Shown here: positions 10,326 to 20,640 of the stretch, one piece after another
How positions within the stretch are numbered: the first letter of the stretch is position 1
Layout: the number at the start of each line of letters is the position of its first letter
From: Diphasiastrum complanatum
Lineage: Eukaryota; Streptophyta; Lycopodiopsida; Lycopodiales; Lycopodiaceae
Direction: 5' to 3'
DNA length: 64,000 nucleotides
Assembly: GCA_029204225.1 (NCBI GenBank)
Contig: CM055094.1
Location: forward strand, 21,371,584 to 21,435,583
Notes under the pieces: generated by a model
Databases searched by the model: none
Seen by the model: only the letters and a program-made list of their open reading frames with translations
Told to the model about the DNA's origin: nothing
Position numbers and translations under genes: made by a program

Positions 10326-10642
10326 CATGACATGCCTACATGGCTTGCCACATGGCAACTTGGGAGCCCCAGCTCTCTCTCTCTAGCTCCACTCAAGCCT
10401 ACATGGCAGAGCTTGGTTTGCTTGCCGCACAAGCCTATTGCAAGCCTATGTGGTAGCCTGCGACATGCTTACGTGGGAAGCATCAGAAATATGCCATGCC
10501 TATGTGGCCTACCACGTAAGCCTATGATAGGCCTGTGTGGTTTGCCAAGTGGAAACTTTTGAGCCCACCTATGTATATATATAGATCTCTAGGTCCACTC
10601 AAGCCTACGTGGCACAGGGCCCAGTTGGCTTGACGTACAAGG
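10326..10642 (+). repeat. CACRTG-palindrome satellite, one 209-bp unit plus flank (X1a)
   Basis: Made of short modules such as TTGCCACATGGCAA and AAGCCTATGTGGC, nearly palindromic around CACRTG, plus a CTCTCTCT stretch. X2, X3 and the X1b copy carry two 209-bp units; here one remains. It forms the region downstream of the minus-strand histone-like ORF. Confidence 0.8.
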
Positions 10643-11101
10643 TTATGGTAGGCCTACATGGCTTGCCACATGGCAACCCTCAAGCCTGCATGATTTGCCA
10701 TGTGGCATACCGCTGTCATAGGTGTTTCGAAACCTCATGACAAGAAGCATGTCCTTGGGCATCAGTGTCACCCTCTTGCCATGAATGGAAGACATCATCG
10801 AATCCTCAAACAATTTTGTCTGGAAGTCCTCGTATGCAATATGGAGGGCCTCCAATGCAGCGATATTCCACCTCACGGCATAGGGTAGATGGGTGGTCAT
10901 ATCTTGTGTAACCTCCCTCACAGCCCGGTACAAGGCTGCTTTCAGGATCACAAGTTTGGTGTACCTCTGCAAGGCCCTGATGTCCCTCAACCATGGACGA
11001 TGAGGTCTTCCACGTCTTTGCGAACATATGGGTTTAGATGTCTGGGGACGTGACAGTTGAACAAAATGCGTAAGCCTAGCGGTTTGCTTCGTCCACGCCA
11101 T
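10643..11101 (-). CDS. Divergent histone H3, CENH3-like (copy X1a), 152 aa
   Basis: The N-terminus MAWTKQTARL follows the H3 tail ARTKQTAR (Arg replaced by Trp at residue 3), with Leu at the K9 position. The tail is short (about 35 residues). A histone fold follows: LRDIRALQRYTKL (alpha-N), YRAVREVTQD (alpha-1), a loop 1 about four residues longer than in canonical H3 with Trp at 78, then FEDSMMSSIHGKRVTLMPKD (alpha-2/loop 2). The long loop 1, the Trp and KRVTLM are as in plant CENH3 rather than canonical H3. The C-terminus runs about 27 residues past the usual end into satellite-derived sequence. It differs from the others at SMMSS (elsewhere SMLCS). Its promoter has lost about half of the CACGTG boxes. 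H3-type proteins pair with H4 in nucleosomes; a centromeric role is inference only. Confidence 0.72.
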   Translation of the reverse strand: MAWTKQTARLTHFVQLSRPQTSKPICSQRRGRPHRPWLRDIRALQRYTKLVILKAALYRAVREVTQDMTTHLPYAVRWNIAALEALHIAYEDFQTKLFEDSMMSSIHGKRVTLMPKDMLLVMRFRNTYDSGMPHGKSCRLEGCHVASHVGLP

Positions 11102-11402
11102 TGAGGCCGGATATCTATACCACGTGAGGACAGAGATACAGCAGAAGAGAGCTAAATTATCTCGCGTAATGGCGACACTGAGAACTCTAGAGGTGGCAGA
11201 GACAGACGGGGAGAGGCAGGGGCTTGCATGATGGCGATACTGGGAAAGTCAGGCTGATATCGCTACGACGTGAGAGGGTGTAAGGAATAGGCCTAAAGAC
11301 GAGGTCGCTTGCATGATGGCGATATCATGAATGCAGGTCGTATGGAAGCAATCACACATGACAGCAAATTACGCGAAAACCTATACAATCCCTGGGAATG
11401 GA
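11102..11402 (-). other. 5' leader region of the X1a histone-like gene
   Basis: About 300 bp between TATA box and ATG, shared by all copies but here about 27 bp shorter. It contains repeated phrases GCATGATGGCGATA and GATATCGCTAC. An intron cannot be excluded. Confidence 0.5.
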
Positions 11403-11412
11403 CTTATATAGG
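11403..11412 (-). promoter_or_regulatory. TATA box of the X1a histone-like gene
   Basis: CCTATATAAG on the minus strand, 302 bp before the ATG; spacing is 328 bp in the three other copies. Confidence 0.65.
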
Positions 11413-11426
11413 AGAAAAAAGTTGGC

Positions 11427-11832
11427 ACGTGTGAATCCCAGTGACACATGGCCAAGTCAGTAGCTGACATGTGGAACCACACGTTTGTATATGCATGTGT
11501 GAAACTGCCTGTCTGGATCAACACGTGTGGGATCCCATGTGGGGACACGAGGCCGAATGGACAGCGACATGTGTTCTTGCACGAATCGGCTCGCACATGT
11601 GGTTACGTGGCCCAATCAGTAACTGACGTGTGGGACCACACTTCTGTATCCGCACATGTGAAACTTGCGCATGTGGCCATGTGGTCGAATGGTTTGGTGA
11701 CATGTGTTCTGGCACGTGTTAGCTCTCTCATGTGGGCACGTGGCCGAATGGCAGATTGACATGTATTGTAGCACGTGTGGTCTCACACTTGTGGATGGTT
11801 GTATTACGCGACATAGATCTGATCCGCTGTTG
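11427..11832 (-). promoter_or_regulatory. CACGTG array upstream of X1a histone-like gene, decayed
   Basis: Degenerate repeat of roughly 60-75 bp with G-box/ABRE cores. Five CACGTG remain by hand count, against ten in each of the three other arrays; most of the missing ones read CACATG or CATGTG. It abuts the next satellite at 11833. Confidence 0.65.
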
Positions 11833-12503
11833 TCAAGCCTATATGGCAGACTGCAACATACCAACATGAACATACTAGCATCAAGCCTATGTCATGCCTA
11901 TATGACCTACCACGCAAGCCTATGATAGGCCTACATGGCTTGCCACATGGCAAGTCCCAAGCCTGTGTGGTTTATCTCATGACATGCCTATATGGCTTGC
12001 CACATGGCAACCTGGGAGCCCCAGCTCTCTCTCTCTAGCTCCACTCAAGCCTACATGGCAGAGCTTGGTTGGCTTGCCACACAAGCCTATGGCAAGCCTA
12101 TGTGGTATCCTGCGACATGCTTACGTGGGAAGCATCAGAAATATGCCATGCCTATGTGGCTTGCCACACAAGCCTATGGTTTATCTCATGACATGCCTAC
12201 ATGGCTTGCCACATGGCAACTTCGGAGCCACAGCTCTCTCTCTCTAGCTCCACTCAAGCCTACATGGCAGAGCCTGGTTTGCTTGCCGCACAAGCCTATT
12301 GCAAGCCTATGTGGTAGCCTGCGACATGCTTATGTGGGAAGCATCAGAAATATGCCATGCCTATGTGGCCTGCCACACAAGCCTATGGTAGGCCTGTGTG
12401 GTTTGCCAAGTGGAAACTTTTGAGCCCACCTATATATATATATAGATCTCTAGGTCCACTCAAGCCTACGTGGCACAGGGCCCAGTTGGCTTGACGTACA
12501 AGG
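11833..12503 (+). repeat. CACRTG-palindrome satellite, two 209-bp units (X1b)
   Basis: TTTATCTCATGACATGCC at 11971 and 12180 marks a 209-bp period. Modules are as in 10326-10642. It is followed by a TATATA stretch and the 3' end of the histone-like ORF. Confidence 0.82.
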
Positions 12504-12962
12504 TTATGGTAGGCCTACATGGCTTGCCACATGGCAACCCTCAAGCCTGCATGATTTGCCATGTGGCATACCGCTGCCATAGGTGTTTCGAAACCTCATG
12601 ACAAGAAGCATGTCCTTGGGCATCAGTGTCACCCTCTTGCCATGAATGGAACACAACATCGAATCCTCAAACAATTTTGTCTGGAAGTCCTCGTATGCAA
12701 TATGGATGGCCTCCAATGTAGCGATATTCCACCTCACTACACAGGGCAGATGCGTGGTCATATGTTGTGTAACCTCCCTCACAGCCCGATACAAGGCTGC
12801 TTTCAGGATCACAAGTTTGGTGTACCTTTGCAAGGCCCTGATGTCCCTCAACCATGGACGACGAGGGCTTTCGCGTCTTTGCGGACGTATGGGTTCAAAT
12901 GTCTGGGGACGGGATGGTTGAACAAAATGGGTAAGCCTAGCGGTTTGCTTCACCCGAGCCAT
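12504..12962 (-). CDS. Divergent histone H3, CENH3-like (copy X1b), 152 aa
   Basis: Begins MARVKQTARLTHF. The fold aligns with H3 from LRDIR (38-42) through YRAVREV (58-64), loop 1 with Trp78, LFEDSMLCSIHGKRVTLM (97-114) and PKDMLLVMRF (115-124). The SMLC-x-IH-x-KRVTLM run is the plant CENH3 form; canonical H3 has TNLC and RVTIM. It stays open past residue 124 where copies X2 and X3 stop, giving a 28-residue satellite-derived tail. The start has a plant-like context (CAATGGC). The promoter is the best preserved in X1, with ten CACGTG and three ACGTCA hexamers. Expression is unknown. It could be a young pseudogene, but no frame break is present. Confidence 0.75.
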   Translation of the reverse strand: MARVKQTARLTHFVQPSRPQTFEPIRPQRRESPRRPWLRDIRALQRYTKLVILKAALYRAVREVTQHMTTHLPCVVRWNIATLEAIHIAYEDFQTKLFEDSMLCSIHGKRVTLMPKDMLLVMRFRNTYGSGMPHGKSCRLEGCHVASHVGLP

Positions 12963-13289
12963 TGAGGCAGGATATCTATACCACGTGAGGACAAAGATAC
13001 AGCAGAAGAGAGAGCTAAATTATCTCGCATAATGGCGACAGTGAGAACTCTAAGGGTGATATCGCTACAACGCGAGAGAGTGGCAGAGACAGGCGGGGAG
13101 AGGCAGGAGCTTGCATGATGGCGATACTGGGAAAGTCAAGCTGATATCGCTACGACGTGAGAGGGTGTAAGAAATAGGCCTGGGGACGAGGTCGCTCGCA
13201 TGATGGCGATATCACGAATGCAGGTCGTATGGAAGCAATTAAACATGACAGCAAATTACGCGAAAACCTATACAATCCCTGGGAATCGC
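12963..13289 (-). other. 5' leader region of the X1b histone-like gene
   Basis: Conserved about 327 bp between ATG and TATA box. It contains two GATATCGCTACnACGnGAGAG phrases and two GCATGATGGCGATA phrases. Confidence 0.5.
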
Positions 13290-13299
13290 CTTATATAGG
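13290..13299 (-). promoter_or_regulatory. TATA box of the X1b histone-like gene
   Basis: CCTATATAAG on the minus strand, 328 bp before the ATG, just inside the CACGTG array. Confidence 0.7.
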
Positions 13300-13310
13300 A
13301 GAAAAAAGTT

Positions 13311-13720
13311 GGCACGTGTGAATCCCAGCGACACGTGGCCCAGTCAGTAGCTGACACGTGGAACCACACGCTTGTATACGCCTGTGTGAAACTGCACGTC
13401 TAGATCAACACGTGTGGGATGCCATGTGGGGGCACGTGGTCGAATGGATCATCGACGTGTTCTTGCACGTATCGGCTTGCACGTGTGGTCACGTGGCCCA
13501 ATCAGTAACTGACGTGTGGGACCACACTTCTATATCCGCACATGTGAAACTTGCACATGTGGCCATGTGGTCGAATGGTTTGGTGACGTGTGTTCTGGCA
13601 CGTGTTAGCTCGCACGTGTGGGCACGTGGCCGAATGGCAGATTGACGTGTATTGTAGCACGTATGGTCTCACACATGTGGACAGTTGTATTACGCGCCAT
13701 AGATCTGATCCGCTGTTGGA
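13311..13720 (-). promoter_or_regulatory. CACGTG (G-box/ABRE) array upstream of X1b histone-like gene
   Basis: Ten CACGTG by hand count, many as CACGTGGC (ABRE-like). Units start near 13312, 13394, 13479, 13553 and 13612. Three TGACGT on the + strand give ACGTCA, the plant histone hexamer, on the gene strand. AGCGGATC (minus strand, 13707-13714) is one base off the histone octamer CGCGGATC. Confidence 0.72.
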
Positions 13721-13769
13721 TCGACTAGTGTACGGCTTGGGTTTTATTGGTTTTAGCTATATAAATGTT

Positions 13770-14681
13770 GTTTGATCAGTTAAAATTTTTCGCTAAGTTT
13801 TGGATTATCACTCCCTGTAGCTCTTGGTGTGTGAACCAAATACCATTCCATCTTAAAATGACCTATTCTAGGAACATTGAGTGGTGTGTCGCTCATATGA
13901 TTCTTAATTATCTCTGGATATTCTGTTTTACTAAAAATCCAAAATAGAATTTCATACTCTTCTTTAAAACCTGTTCTGCAAAATAAAAATAAGATTTATA
14001 AAAAAAAAATTCACAACCATTGATGTGCTAGATGAAACAAAACACATGAATAGTTTAAAACATAATCCTACTTGAAAGGATATATTCTTTTTTTCCGTTG
14101 ACCCCCACTTGTTGAGAGCTCGTCAATACTTTTGAAAATAACTGTTTTTTGCTTATTGCTCAGTATTTTCTTCCGTAATGTGTTTACTTCTACATTTATT
14201 TGACATTATGAGGTATACAATGTTTGTACAATTAGTTTCATATTGTCAGTATCTTGGTTGAGGTTTAATATAATATCTTGCAAACGAGAATTATCTATCT
14301 TCAAAATTTCATTTTCTTCTTTTGTTTGCAGAAAAATGTTTCTTTTTCTCGGTAGTCAGTAAGCAAACCATTCAACATATTTTCCAAACAGTGTATTCTT
14401 TTCATTGAATAACTAATGCCATAATTTTTCAATCTTTCACAATAACCCAATAGACTATTGTGTCCTTCACACAAAAACAGTATGAGTTGTGTGACCAATC
14501 TAAAATTTGGATGTTGCATTGAGCTTGGATCGATTGGATACAAACTTAAATCAACCCATAGATCACAATGTTTCCTGTCTTTCGTCCTTTGGTGAGATGA
14601 TAAGGTGGACCCTTTCAGATTTTTTCTCGACAGTGGAGCATATTCTGTGGGAAGATCAATATGGAGATGATATTTAGACAT
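13770..14681 (-). pseudogene. Gene Q fragment (X1): N-terminal exon and part of the last exon
   Basis: Minus strand, starting MSKYHLHIDLPTEYAPLS and continuing through CDLWVDLSLYPIDP and LFLCEGHNSLLGYCERL. After a frame break near 14335 comes a heptad-like region (EENEILKIDNSRLQDII) and KSIDELSTSGGQRKK. A TAA near 14203 reads TAT in the 63-kb copy. A plausible intron follows (GTAGG at 14071 down; TTTTATTTTGCAG ending at 13976). Then the middle exons present at 48.8-49.5 kb are deleted and only the end (KEEHEILF-like, SDTPLNVP) remains. I do not recognise the family. Confidence 0.55.
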
Positions 14682-15350
14682 CTTAATAATCGATAGATTA
14701 ATCTAGTAGAAAATCCACTTGTTATATATCTTGTAGCTTCACTAGGTCGACCGTTTGGTGCTTCGGCTCAATCGACTGTGGAGGGCTTCGGATCGGTCGA
14801 CTTTTGATGGACTCGGCTCAATCAACTTTGTATGCAGAGTATGGACGCTGAGCTCGTTCCACAGCGAATGTAGAGTATGTACGCACGCCTCAGTCCACGG
14901 TGATTGCAGAGTATGGGGGCACGGCTCTATGAGCAGTGTATGTAGAGTATTGCTCGGCAGTTTATGGAGAATAGAAATTTGTATAGAAATTTGTGAAAAA
15001 TTTGGAGCAATGTCACTCTGATAGGATGTGGAAACGATGATGTTTCTTTGCAATAACGTACTAGTAGAGAGCTTTCAACCCAAATCCGTGTTGAATGTGT
15101 GGTTTTGACAAGCTCCAGTAGCACTACCCCTTAGCATTTGGCTCGTGCTAGATGTGACGATTTTTGTGTAATGTAGCAGATCTCGGTAGCTTAGGATTTT
15201 TGAAAATGGATGATGATGGCACTCTGGATCCGTGGTGGATGTATGTAGATGGTGTCCAAGGATGCGAAGGAGTAATCAAGCACGGTCGTAGCGAATGATA
15301 GATCGCCACTAAAAGATGGAGAATCGATCCTTTGAAGCTATAGCTTTTTA
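14682..15350 (+). repeat. Block M, long variant (M2) with 36-bp minisatellite
   Basis: Units near 14829-14975 begin ATGCAGAGTATGG or ATGTAGAGTATG; about four units against three in the short variant. A near-identical copy is at 36866-37690. The rest is conserved single sequence ending in CGATCCTTTGAAGCTATAGC. Confidence 0.75.
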
Positions 15351-15554
15351 ATGCTTCTGAATTCCATTTCCATGCTTGAAGAAGGAAGTGCCAGCATCAA
15401 ATCTTCTCCCATCAGAGTTTGTTTGCATTTCCTAAAAAGCATGCATGGTAGCATGGCAGTAAAGCATGATATTGTGACTTTTTGTAATGTTCTACAACAT
15501 TTGCTTACATACATAGCTACACCAAATGAGAAAATTAAGGACCTAGATTCTTAA
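15351..15554 (+). CDS. Conserved 67-codon ORF, hypothetical (copy 1)
   Basis: Begins MLLNSISMLEEGSASIKSSP and ends NEKIKDLDS. The copy at 37691-37894 has the same length with three or four changes. The M blocks at 26.2, 27.8, 41.6 and 56.2 kb hold only its first half and then diverge. No recognised domain. May be non-coding. Confidence 0.3.
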   Translation: MLLNSISMLEEGSASIKSSPIRVCLHFLKSMHGSMAVKHDIVTFCNVLQHLLTYIATPNEKIKDLDS

Positions 15555-16487
15555 AGACTTTTCTGAGGTTGAAGTTCTAGTTTTTCTACAAATCAACTTC
15601 CTCTGAAAGTTTCTTTTTGGTGGAAATGATGCTATTTATACCAAGTGTAGGCTAATTTGTAACGGCAAAGATGGAGTTTGCAGCTCACCATGATTATGAT
15701 CATTTGCACGTAGCCTATTATAAGCAAATTGGCTGCACTTTCGTGTTATCTTAGCACATATGAATGTAGCTTGTGATATTATTGGTTCGATAGTCTAGTA
15801 GGTCTTTTTTGCACCATTTAAGGTAAGAGAAAGAGAGCACAATCTTTAACGCTTGCTTCTTGTACAACCAAATTACCTTCCAATTTTTTCAAGCCTATTT
15901 GTAGTAAAATGTCTCACATCTCTATGGAACATATGCACAAAAGTGAATCACTTTCTGCCACGAGATGATAGTTATACATTGTGCAATAGGGAATCACACT
16001 GTTGATAAGTTGGATTCACATTTACATCATGAAGCAAATAGTCTTGTAAGTTTCGTGTTTAAGTGGATCGGAAGCTCGCTCCAATTGATGTTGAGATTAA
16101 TATATCATGCTATCTCTAGCCTAATAGCCACACACTAGATGTTTGGATCCAGAAAATATTCACACAAAGGGACATAGGTCTGCCACGTAGTTTTCAATCA
16201 ATCAAAAGGAAGGTAGATCCTTATCTTTGGTACTGTAATAGTTGGTTCTTAGACTTATTGAGATCTTAGAAATTAAATTTTAGGGTCAGCCCAAAGTTTT
16301 TGACAAGTGCTCATCAAGTGAATGCAATTCTAGTCAAGATTGGTCTCAATTTTGCTTGATTTGTGAGATATTTGGATTGATTATTGCATGATGATTCAAC
16401 TAATCTTGTAGGAACGATTTAAAGAGGCATATTTATGTGCATATGATTCCTTTTGGTTAGGGTTAGGTGAATCCTATATCCTTGTGA
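15555..16487 (+). repeat. Spacer repeat with block R3 (16003-16178)
   Basis: No gene. Shared with 37895-38830 and 52485-53450. R3 (from TTGATAAGTTGGATTCACATTT to CACACAAAGGGACA) also precedes gene D at 28480, 42211 and 56950. The stretch after it leads into the copia fragment and probably is that element's leader. Confidence 0.7.
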
Positions 16488-17961
16488 AGTCGACATCAAT
16501 GAATGCATATCTTTTGGATTCACATGATAGATTGAATGCTTCTAATTATTCAATTTAGAGGCTAAGAATGGAATCAATCCTTATTTTACAAGATCTAATG
16601 GATATAGTGAGTGGCGAAGAGGATGAGCCTATTCACCCTCAAGAAGCTACAAAATACAAAAGGAGGTGCAAGGTTGCTCTTGATTGTATTAAATGAATGT
16701 AGCTCATGAGCTTCTTAAGGAGGTAGGTGCTTGCATCTTGGCTCAAGAATCATGGGAAGCTCTTCAAAAGATATATGAATCCAAGAATACTTCAAGGTTG
16801 CTATCCTTGAATAATAAAATCCATATGTGCTGAGAGTTAAGGACTTAAACAAAGAGCTTGCTTACATATGATATTCTATTAAGGAAAGTGAACTTTTTCA
16901 ATCAATCTTGAATGGTTTACGTATGGATTTTGCTAACTTGGTGCAAGGCTATGCAATCATGGGAAAGTTGCCTCCACTTGAAGATCTCCAAGGAGTCCTC
17001 ATGGCCGAGGAGAGTAGGAGAACTCACATCAAGTCAAGGATGGAGAAGCTCTCCCTCAATGATGGAGATGACAAGGGTCTTTTCATCAAGATCAAGAGAA
17101 AATCCAAAGGCAATGGTGTTGCATTCAAGAAGAACCAAGTCAAAGCTCGAGCAAGCCAAAGAAGGATAAGTCGAAGATCAAAAGCTATTTTTGTGGCAAG
17201 ACGGGGCACTATGCCTCGGAGTGCTTCAAGAAGAAGCAAACTCAAAGTCAAGCAAACCTTGGTCAAGAGGAAGAGGAGAGCTCACATGAAGATTTCGTCA
17301 TGATGTCAAGCTTCTCATCTTCAAGCATAGGAGGTGAAGATTCTTGGTGGATAGATAGTGGGGCTAGCTCCCACATGACAAGTAAGAGGGAGTATTTTTC
17401 AACCTTATCTACCTATGAAGGACCTATCACGTAATTTTATATAATTATGCTTATAAGATCAAAGGAAGAGGATCCATACCTTTATGCTTGGGATCTTCAA
17501 GGAACACCAAGATTGATGGAGTGCTTTGCATTTTCAGTATCACTAAGAACTTGCTTAGTGTAGGGCAATTGCTTGACAATGGTTTGATTGTGAAGTTCTC
17601 CACAAATACATGTAACATCAATAAGGATGGCAAGATCATTGCTAAAGGGGTGATGATCTCCACACAACCCGGCCTCACTCTTCAAAAGGTGATCGGTCAT
17701 CTTCTTCAGGAAGAAATGCGAAGAAAGACCAACGGCCTGTCCATCAAAGACAAATCCATGGCCCTCTACACCAAGAAGAAAGACTATTCCAAGGGCAAGA
17801 ATCAAGTGAAGCAGCAACAGCAGAAGCCTCACACTCAAGGTGAGAATAGTGGATCACTGGTTCCGAGGGAGTCTCCCAAGTTTTTATCTACTAGTGTCAA
17901 CTGGCCTCGAACTCGAGGTCGGTGGCTCAAGTGCTGCAAAGTGACATCTATCAGAAGATAG
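16488..17961 (+). pseudogene. Chimeric copia gag/protease fragment (copy 1)
   Basis: Readable as MNAYLLDSHDRLNASNYS, then the UBN2 Gag with internal stops (TAG in place of Trp near 16556, TGA near 16694) and a gap, a CCHC knuckle whose first Cys is Ser here (YFCGKTGHYASEC), an intact DSGASSHM protease motif, and the linker up to DGKIIAKG. At about 17650 it switches to another Gag segment (STQPGLTLQKVIGHLLQEE). The same switch is in the copies at 38838 and 53452, so it arose once. The last about 100 bp already overlap inverted block P. No integrase or RT follows. Non-functional. Confidence 0.8.
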
Positions 17962-18375
17962 CCTAATAACGTGGAGGTTTGCTTGTTCTTGATATAGTCA
18001 TGGAGGCAGTTGGAAGCAAACTAGGCCCAGTCATAAAGGTTCTCATTGTGTAGTCTAGAATCAGCCATCATGTGGAATAGTTTCATGTGGATACGCGTGA
18101 TCTTGGACCTATAGCGCTATGTATATCTCGTTAGATAGGCACATGGAGCAGCTAAGGGCTTATCATTTATGACCTCAATACGGTAACGATCTTTTTTTTT
18201 TCATTTGTCCGCTGAGGGGTCTATGTATTTGAAGTATGCTATGGATTCAATTTTTTTGAGAGTCCTACTAACTGTGTTTGGTCTCCTAGGGAAGCCAAAT
18301 GTATTGAGGTCAGCTCCAGAAATAGGGATAATATAAACAAAATTTTGGTCAGGAGGTAACATGAACTGGAAAACT
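17962..18375 (-). pseudogene. ORF P fragment, inverted
   Basis: Reverse complement of the P sequence at 20170-20600: on the minus strand it reads the KNKQT region, LFHMMADSRLHN, frame breaks, then IDPSADKW and FVYIIPISGADLN up to the LPPDQ start. Family unknown. Confidence 0.5.
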
Positions 18376-18869
18376 TTCTAGGCTTTTTCCCCTGAGACAC
18401 CTAAAAATATTTAGAAAGAATACCCAAAAAAGAAAAAACGTTCTGCTCAAAGACCAGTAAACTCAATTTCTACCACTTCTTAAAGGTGAAGGGCAAATGA
18501 GTCATTATAAAGGCTAGCACCATTATGCAAAGCCAATAAAATGAAGTCCCTATTTTCTCATACAAAAATAAGGAAATTCACATTTCATCACTCAAATTGC
18601 TCAAAACCTAGCTACATAGCTCATGGTGTCTCACATGAATGGTCTCAAACATTTTATTACAATAGTGTAAATGTAAAAATATCTTTGCCTTGTCCTTGCG
18701 CGCGCTGAGTTGTAGTCGATCCACCGTATTCCTAGTGAAAGTTCTTCTATGCAGATCCTCGTCATCTTGCGAGCTAGAATACCTGTAAAAGTTCAGTCTT
18801 TTAGCCAGTAAGTCTTCTTTTGCACCACTGCCTTGTCCTTCCTTTCCTTTATATCATGTATACTTCTTT
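18376..18869. other. Spacer, partly inverted copy of 52.2-52.4 kb
   Basis: 18376-18640 shows nothing I can name. From about 18650 it matches the inverted sequence near 52435-52200, including CGTGCGTGCTGAGTTGTAGTC-like text and a region that may hold an upstream exon. Confidence 0.5.
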
Positions 18870-19106
18870 CTTTTTCCCATATTTTGTACAGAAACCATCG
18901 AACTAGGGTTGTTTAGATTGAAGGAACCAGGCCTTTCATTTGAGTTTTGGAAGAATTTATCTTGGATAGTGAAAAAACGTGGTCTTTTGAGGAGGCGTTC
19001 AATCTCTCTGATGTTTTCAGCATCTCCTAAGTTGGCAAGGAGTTTAGCAGAAGGGTTTGCAGCAAATCAATCATGTGCTGGCATAAAAAGAGAAAAGTAT
19101 GTGTGA
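18870..19106 (+). pseudogene. Gene-like exon, unknown (inverted partner at 52 kb)
   Basis: A pyrimidine-rich stretch ending in TTTTGTACAG (splice acceptor-like) precedes a frame that reads ELGLFRLKEPGLSFEF, then SISLMFSASPKLARSLAE and ends SCAGIKREKYV. The copy at 51971-52180 (minus) keeps the frame with a handful of amino-acid changes. This suggests a captured host exon carried in a repeat. I do not recognise the protein. Confidence 0.4.
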
Positions 19107-19629
19107 CTTGACAACATCTCTGCCGAGCTTGTGTAGCCAAAGAAAAAAGCCATTCATCTAATTTTGGAAGGATGCACCAGGGAAGAATTTACTAAGATTG
19201 TTCATCATGAAACGCGATGATCCCAAAAAAAAAGAAATGACATGGAGACCCATTTTTTTTTATTTTATAAAAAAATACCCATATTTAAAATGCTTCAAAT
19301 AAAGATATTGTAATGCTAAAAAAAATGTTGTATTTTGCAAGAAAATTAATCAAGCTACTAAAATTTTGTTAGTAGATTTTTATTAATAATTGCACATTAG
19401 ATTATATGAAATAATAATACTATTCAAAATAAAATCATTGGACACAACCATTAGAATAACTAATAAAAAAACTTTTTGTTTATTAGAACAAAAGTGTTTT
19501 AAATTACAATTCTTGTATCAAAAAATATTTTTTAAATTATGACCTAACCTGAACCAAAAGGAATCATATGCACATAAATATGCCTCTTCAAAACATTCCT
19601 ACAAGATCAGTCGAATCATCATGCAATAA
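19107..19629. other. AT-rich spacer, inverted copy of 51.5-51.9 kb, then inverted gag-leader fragment
   Basis: 19260-19560 is the approximate reverse complement of 51480-51790. 19560-19629 is the reverse complement of 16380-16450 (leader of the chimeric copia). No ORF. Confidence 0.55.
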
Positions 19630-20129
19630 TCATCGTTTCCACATCCTATCAGAGCAACATTGCTACAAAGTTTTCCACAAATTTCTAGTCTCCATACACT
19701 GCCGAGCAATACTCTACATACACTGCTCAGAGAGCCTAGCCCCCATGCTCTGCAATCACTGTGGACCGAGTCGAGCATCCATACTCTGCATTCACTGTGG
19801 ACTGAGTTGAGCGTCCATACTCTGCATACAAAGTTGACTTAGCCGAGTCCATCCAAAGACGACCGATCCGAAGCCCTCCGCAGTCAACCGAGCCGAGACT
19901 CCACTTGTTTGTTACCAGAGCCGAACCTTCAACACAGTCATCAGCCGAGTCCAGAACCTGTCGGCCACAACATCTTCCAGTTCTGATGACCCAACTCAAG
20001 ACAGAATTGACATCACCATGGAAAGCCTCGATATCTCTGAGAAGAACACTTGGTACCAGGAGGCACACCAGTTCCTGAGCCACAGAGAGTTCCAACTTCC
20101 TCTTCTGAACAGTGGCTAGCAGAGCCCGT
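19630..20129 (-). repeat. Block M, inverted, 4-unit variant
   Basis: Reverse orientation of the M2 type. The coding-like strand here is +, giving the 12-residue pattern HTLHSLWTELSV with variants. It joins block P directly at about 20130, the same order as in the other orientation. Confidence 0.7.
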
Positions 20130-20640
20130 TTCGATTGCATATTGCTTATAACCACACCGACAAATTTTCCAGTTCATGTTACCTCCTAACCAAGAGGATC
20201 CTATTTTTGTTTATATTATCCCTATTTATGGATCTGACCTCAATACATTTGGCTTCCCTAGGGGACCAAACATAGTCAATAGGACCCTCAAAAAGATTGA
20301 ATCCACAACATACTTCAAATACATAGACCCCTCAGTGGACAAATGGGAAAAAAAAAATGGTTACCCTATCGAGGTCAAAAAGGATAAACCCTTAGCTCCT
20401 CCGTGCGCCTATCAATGGACATATACATAGGGCTATAGGTCCAAGATCACGCGTATCCCCATGAAACTATTCCACATGATGGCTGATTCTAAACTACACG
20501 ATCAGAACCTTTATGACTGGGCCCAGTTTTCTTCCAACTACCTCCATGACTATATCAAGAACAAGCAAACCTCCAGTTATTGGGCTATCTTCTGATAGAT
20601 GTCACTTTGCAGCAGTTGAGCCACCGACCTCGATTTTGAG
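20130..20640 (+). pseudogene. ORF P copy
   Basis: Reads IFVYIIPIYGSDLNTFGF, NIVNRTLKKIES, YFKYIDPSVDKW, then after a TAG LFHMMADSKLHDQNLYDW and LHDYIKNKQT. An extra 6-bp insertion lies near 20193. Family unknown. Confidence 0.5.

Noticed and set aside
11427-11832. CRISPR-like array
   Set aside because: Repeats are degenerate, without uniform spacers, and the context is a plant genome.
11984-12423. Plus-strand frames through the satellite, up to 143 codons (also 35185-35624, 46703-47215)
   Set aside because: The 209-bp repeat has no stop in two frames, so long frames arise by repetition; no protein-like composition or conservation beyond the DNA repeat.
12561-12965. Plus-strand frame of 134 codons opposite the histone-like ORF (also 35762-36166 and 47353-47757)
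   Set aside because: Shadow of the minus-strand histone fold; it has no similarity of its own.
15351-15554. 67-codon ORF as a confident gene
   Set aside because: Only two near-identical copies keep it; other M blocks break it, so constraint cannot be shown. Listed with low confidence only.
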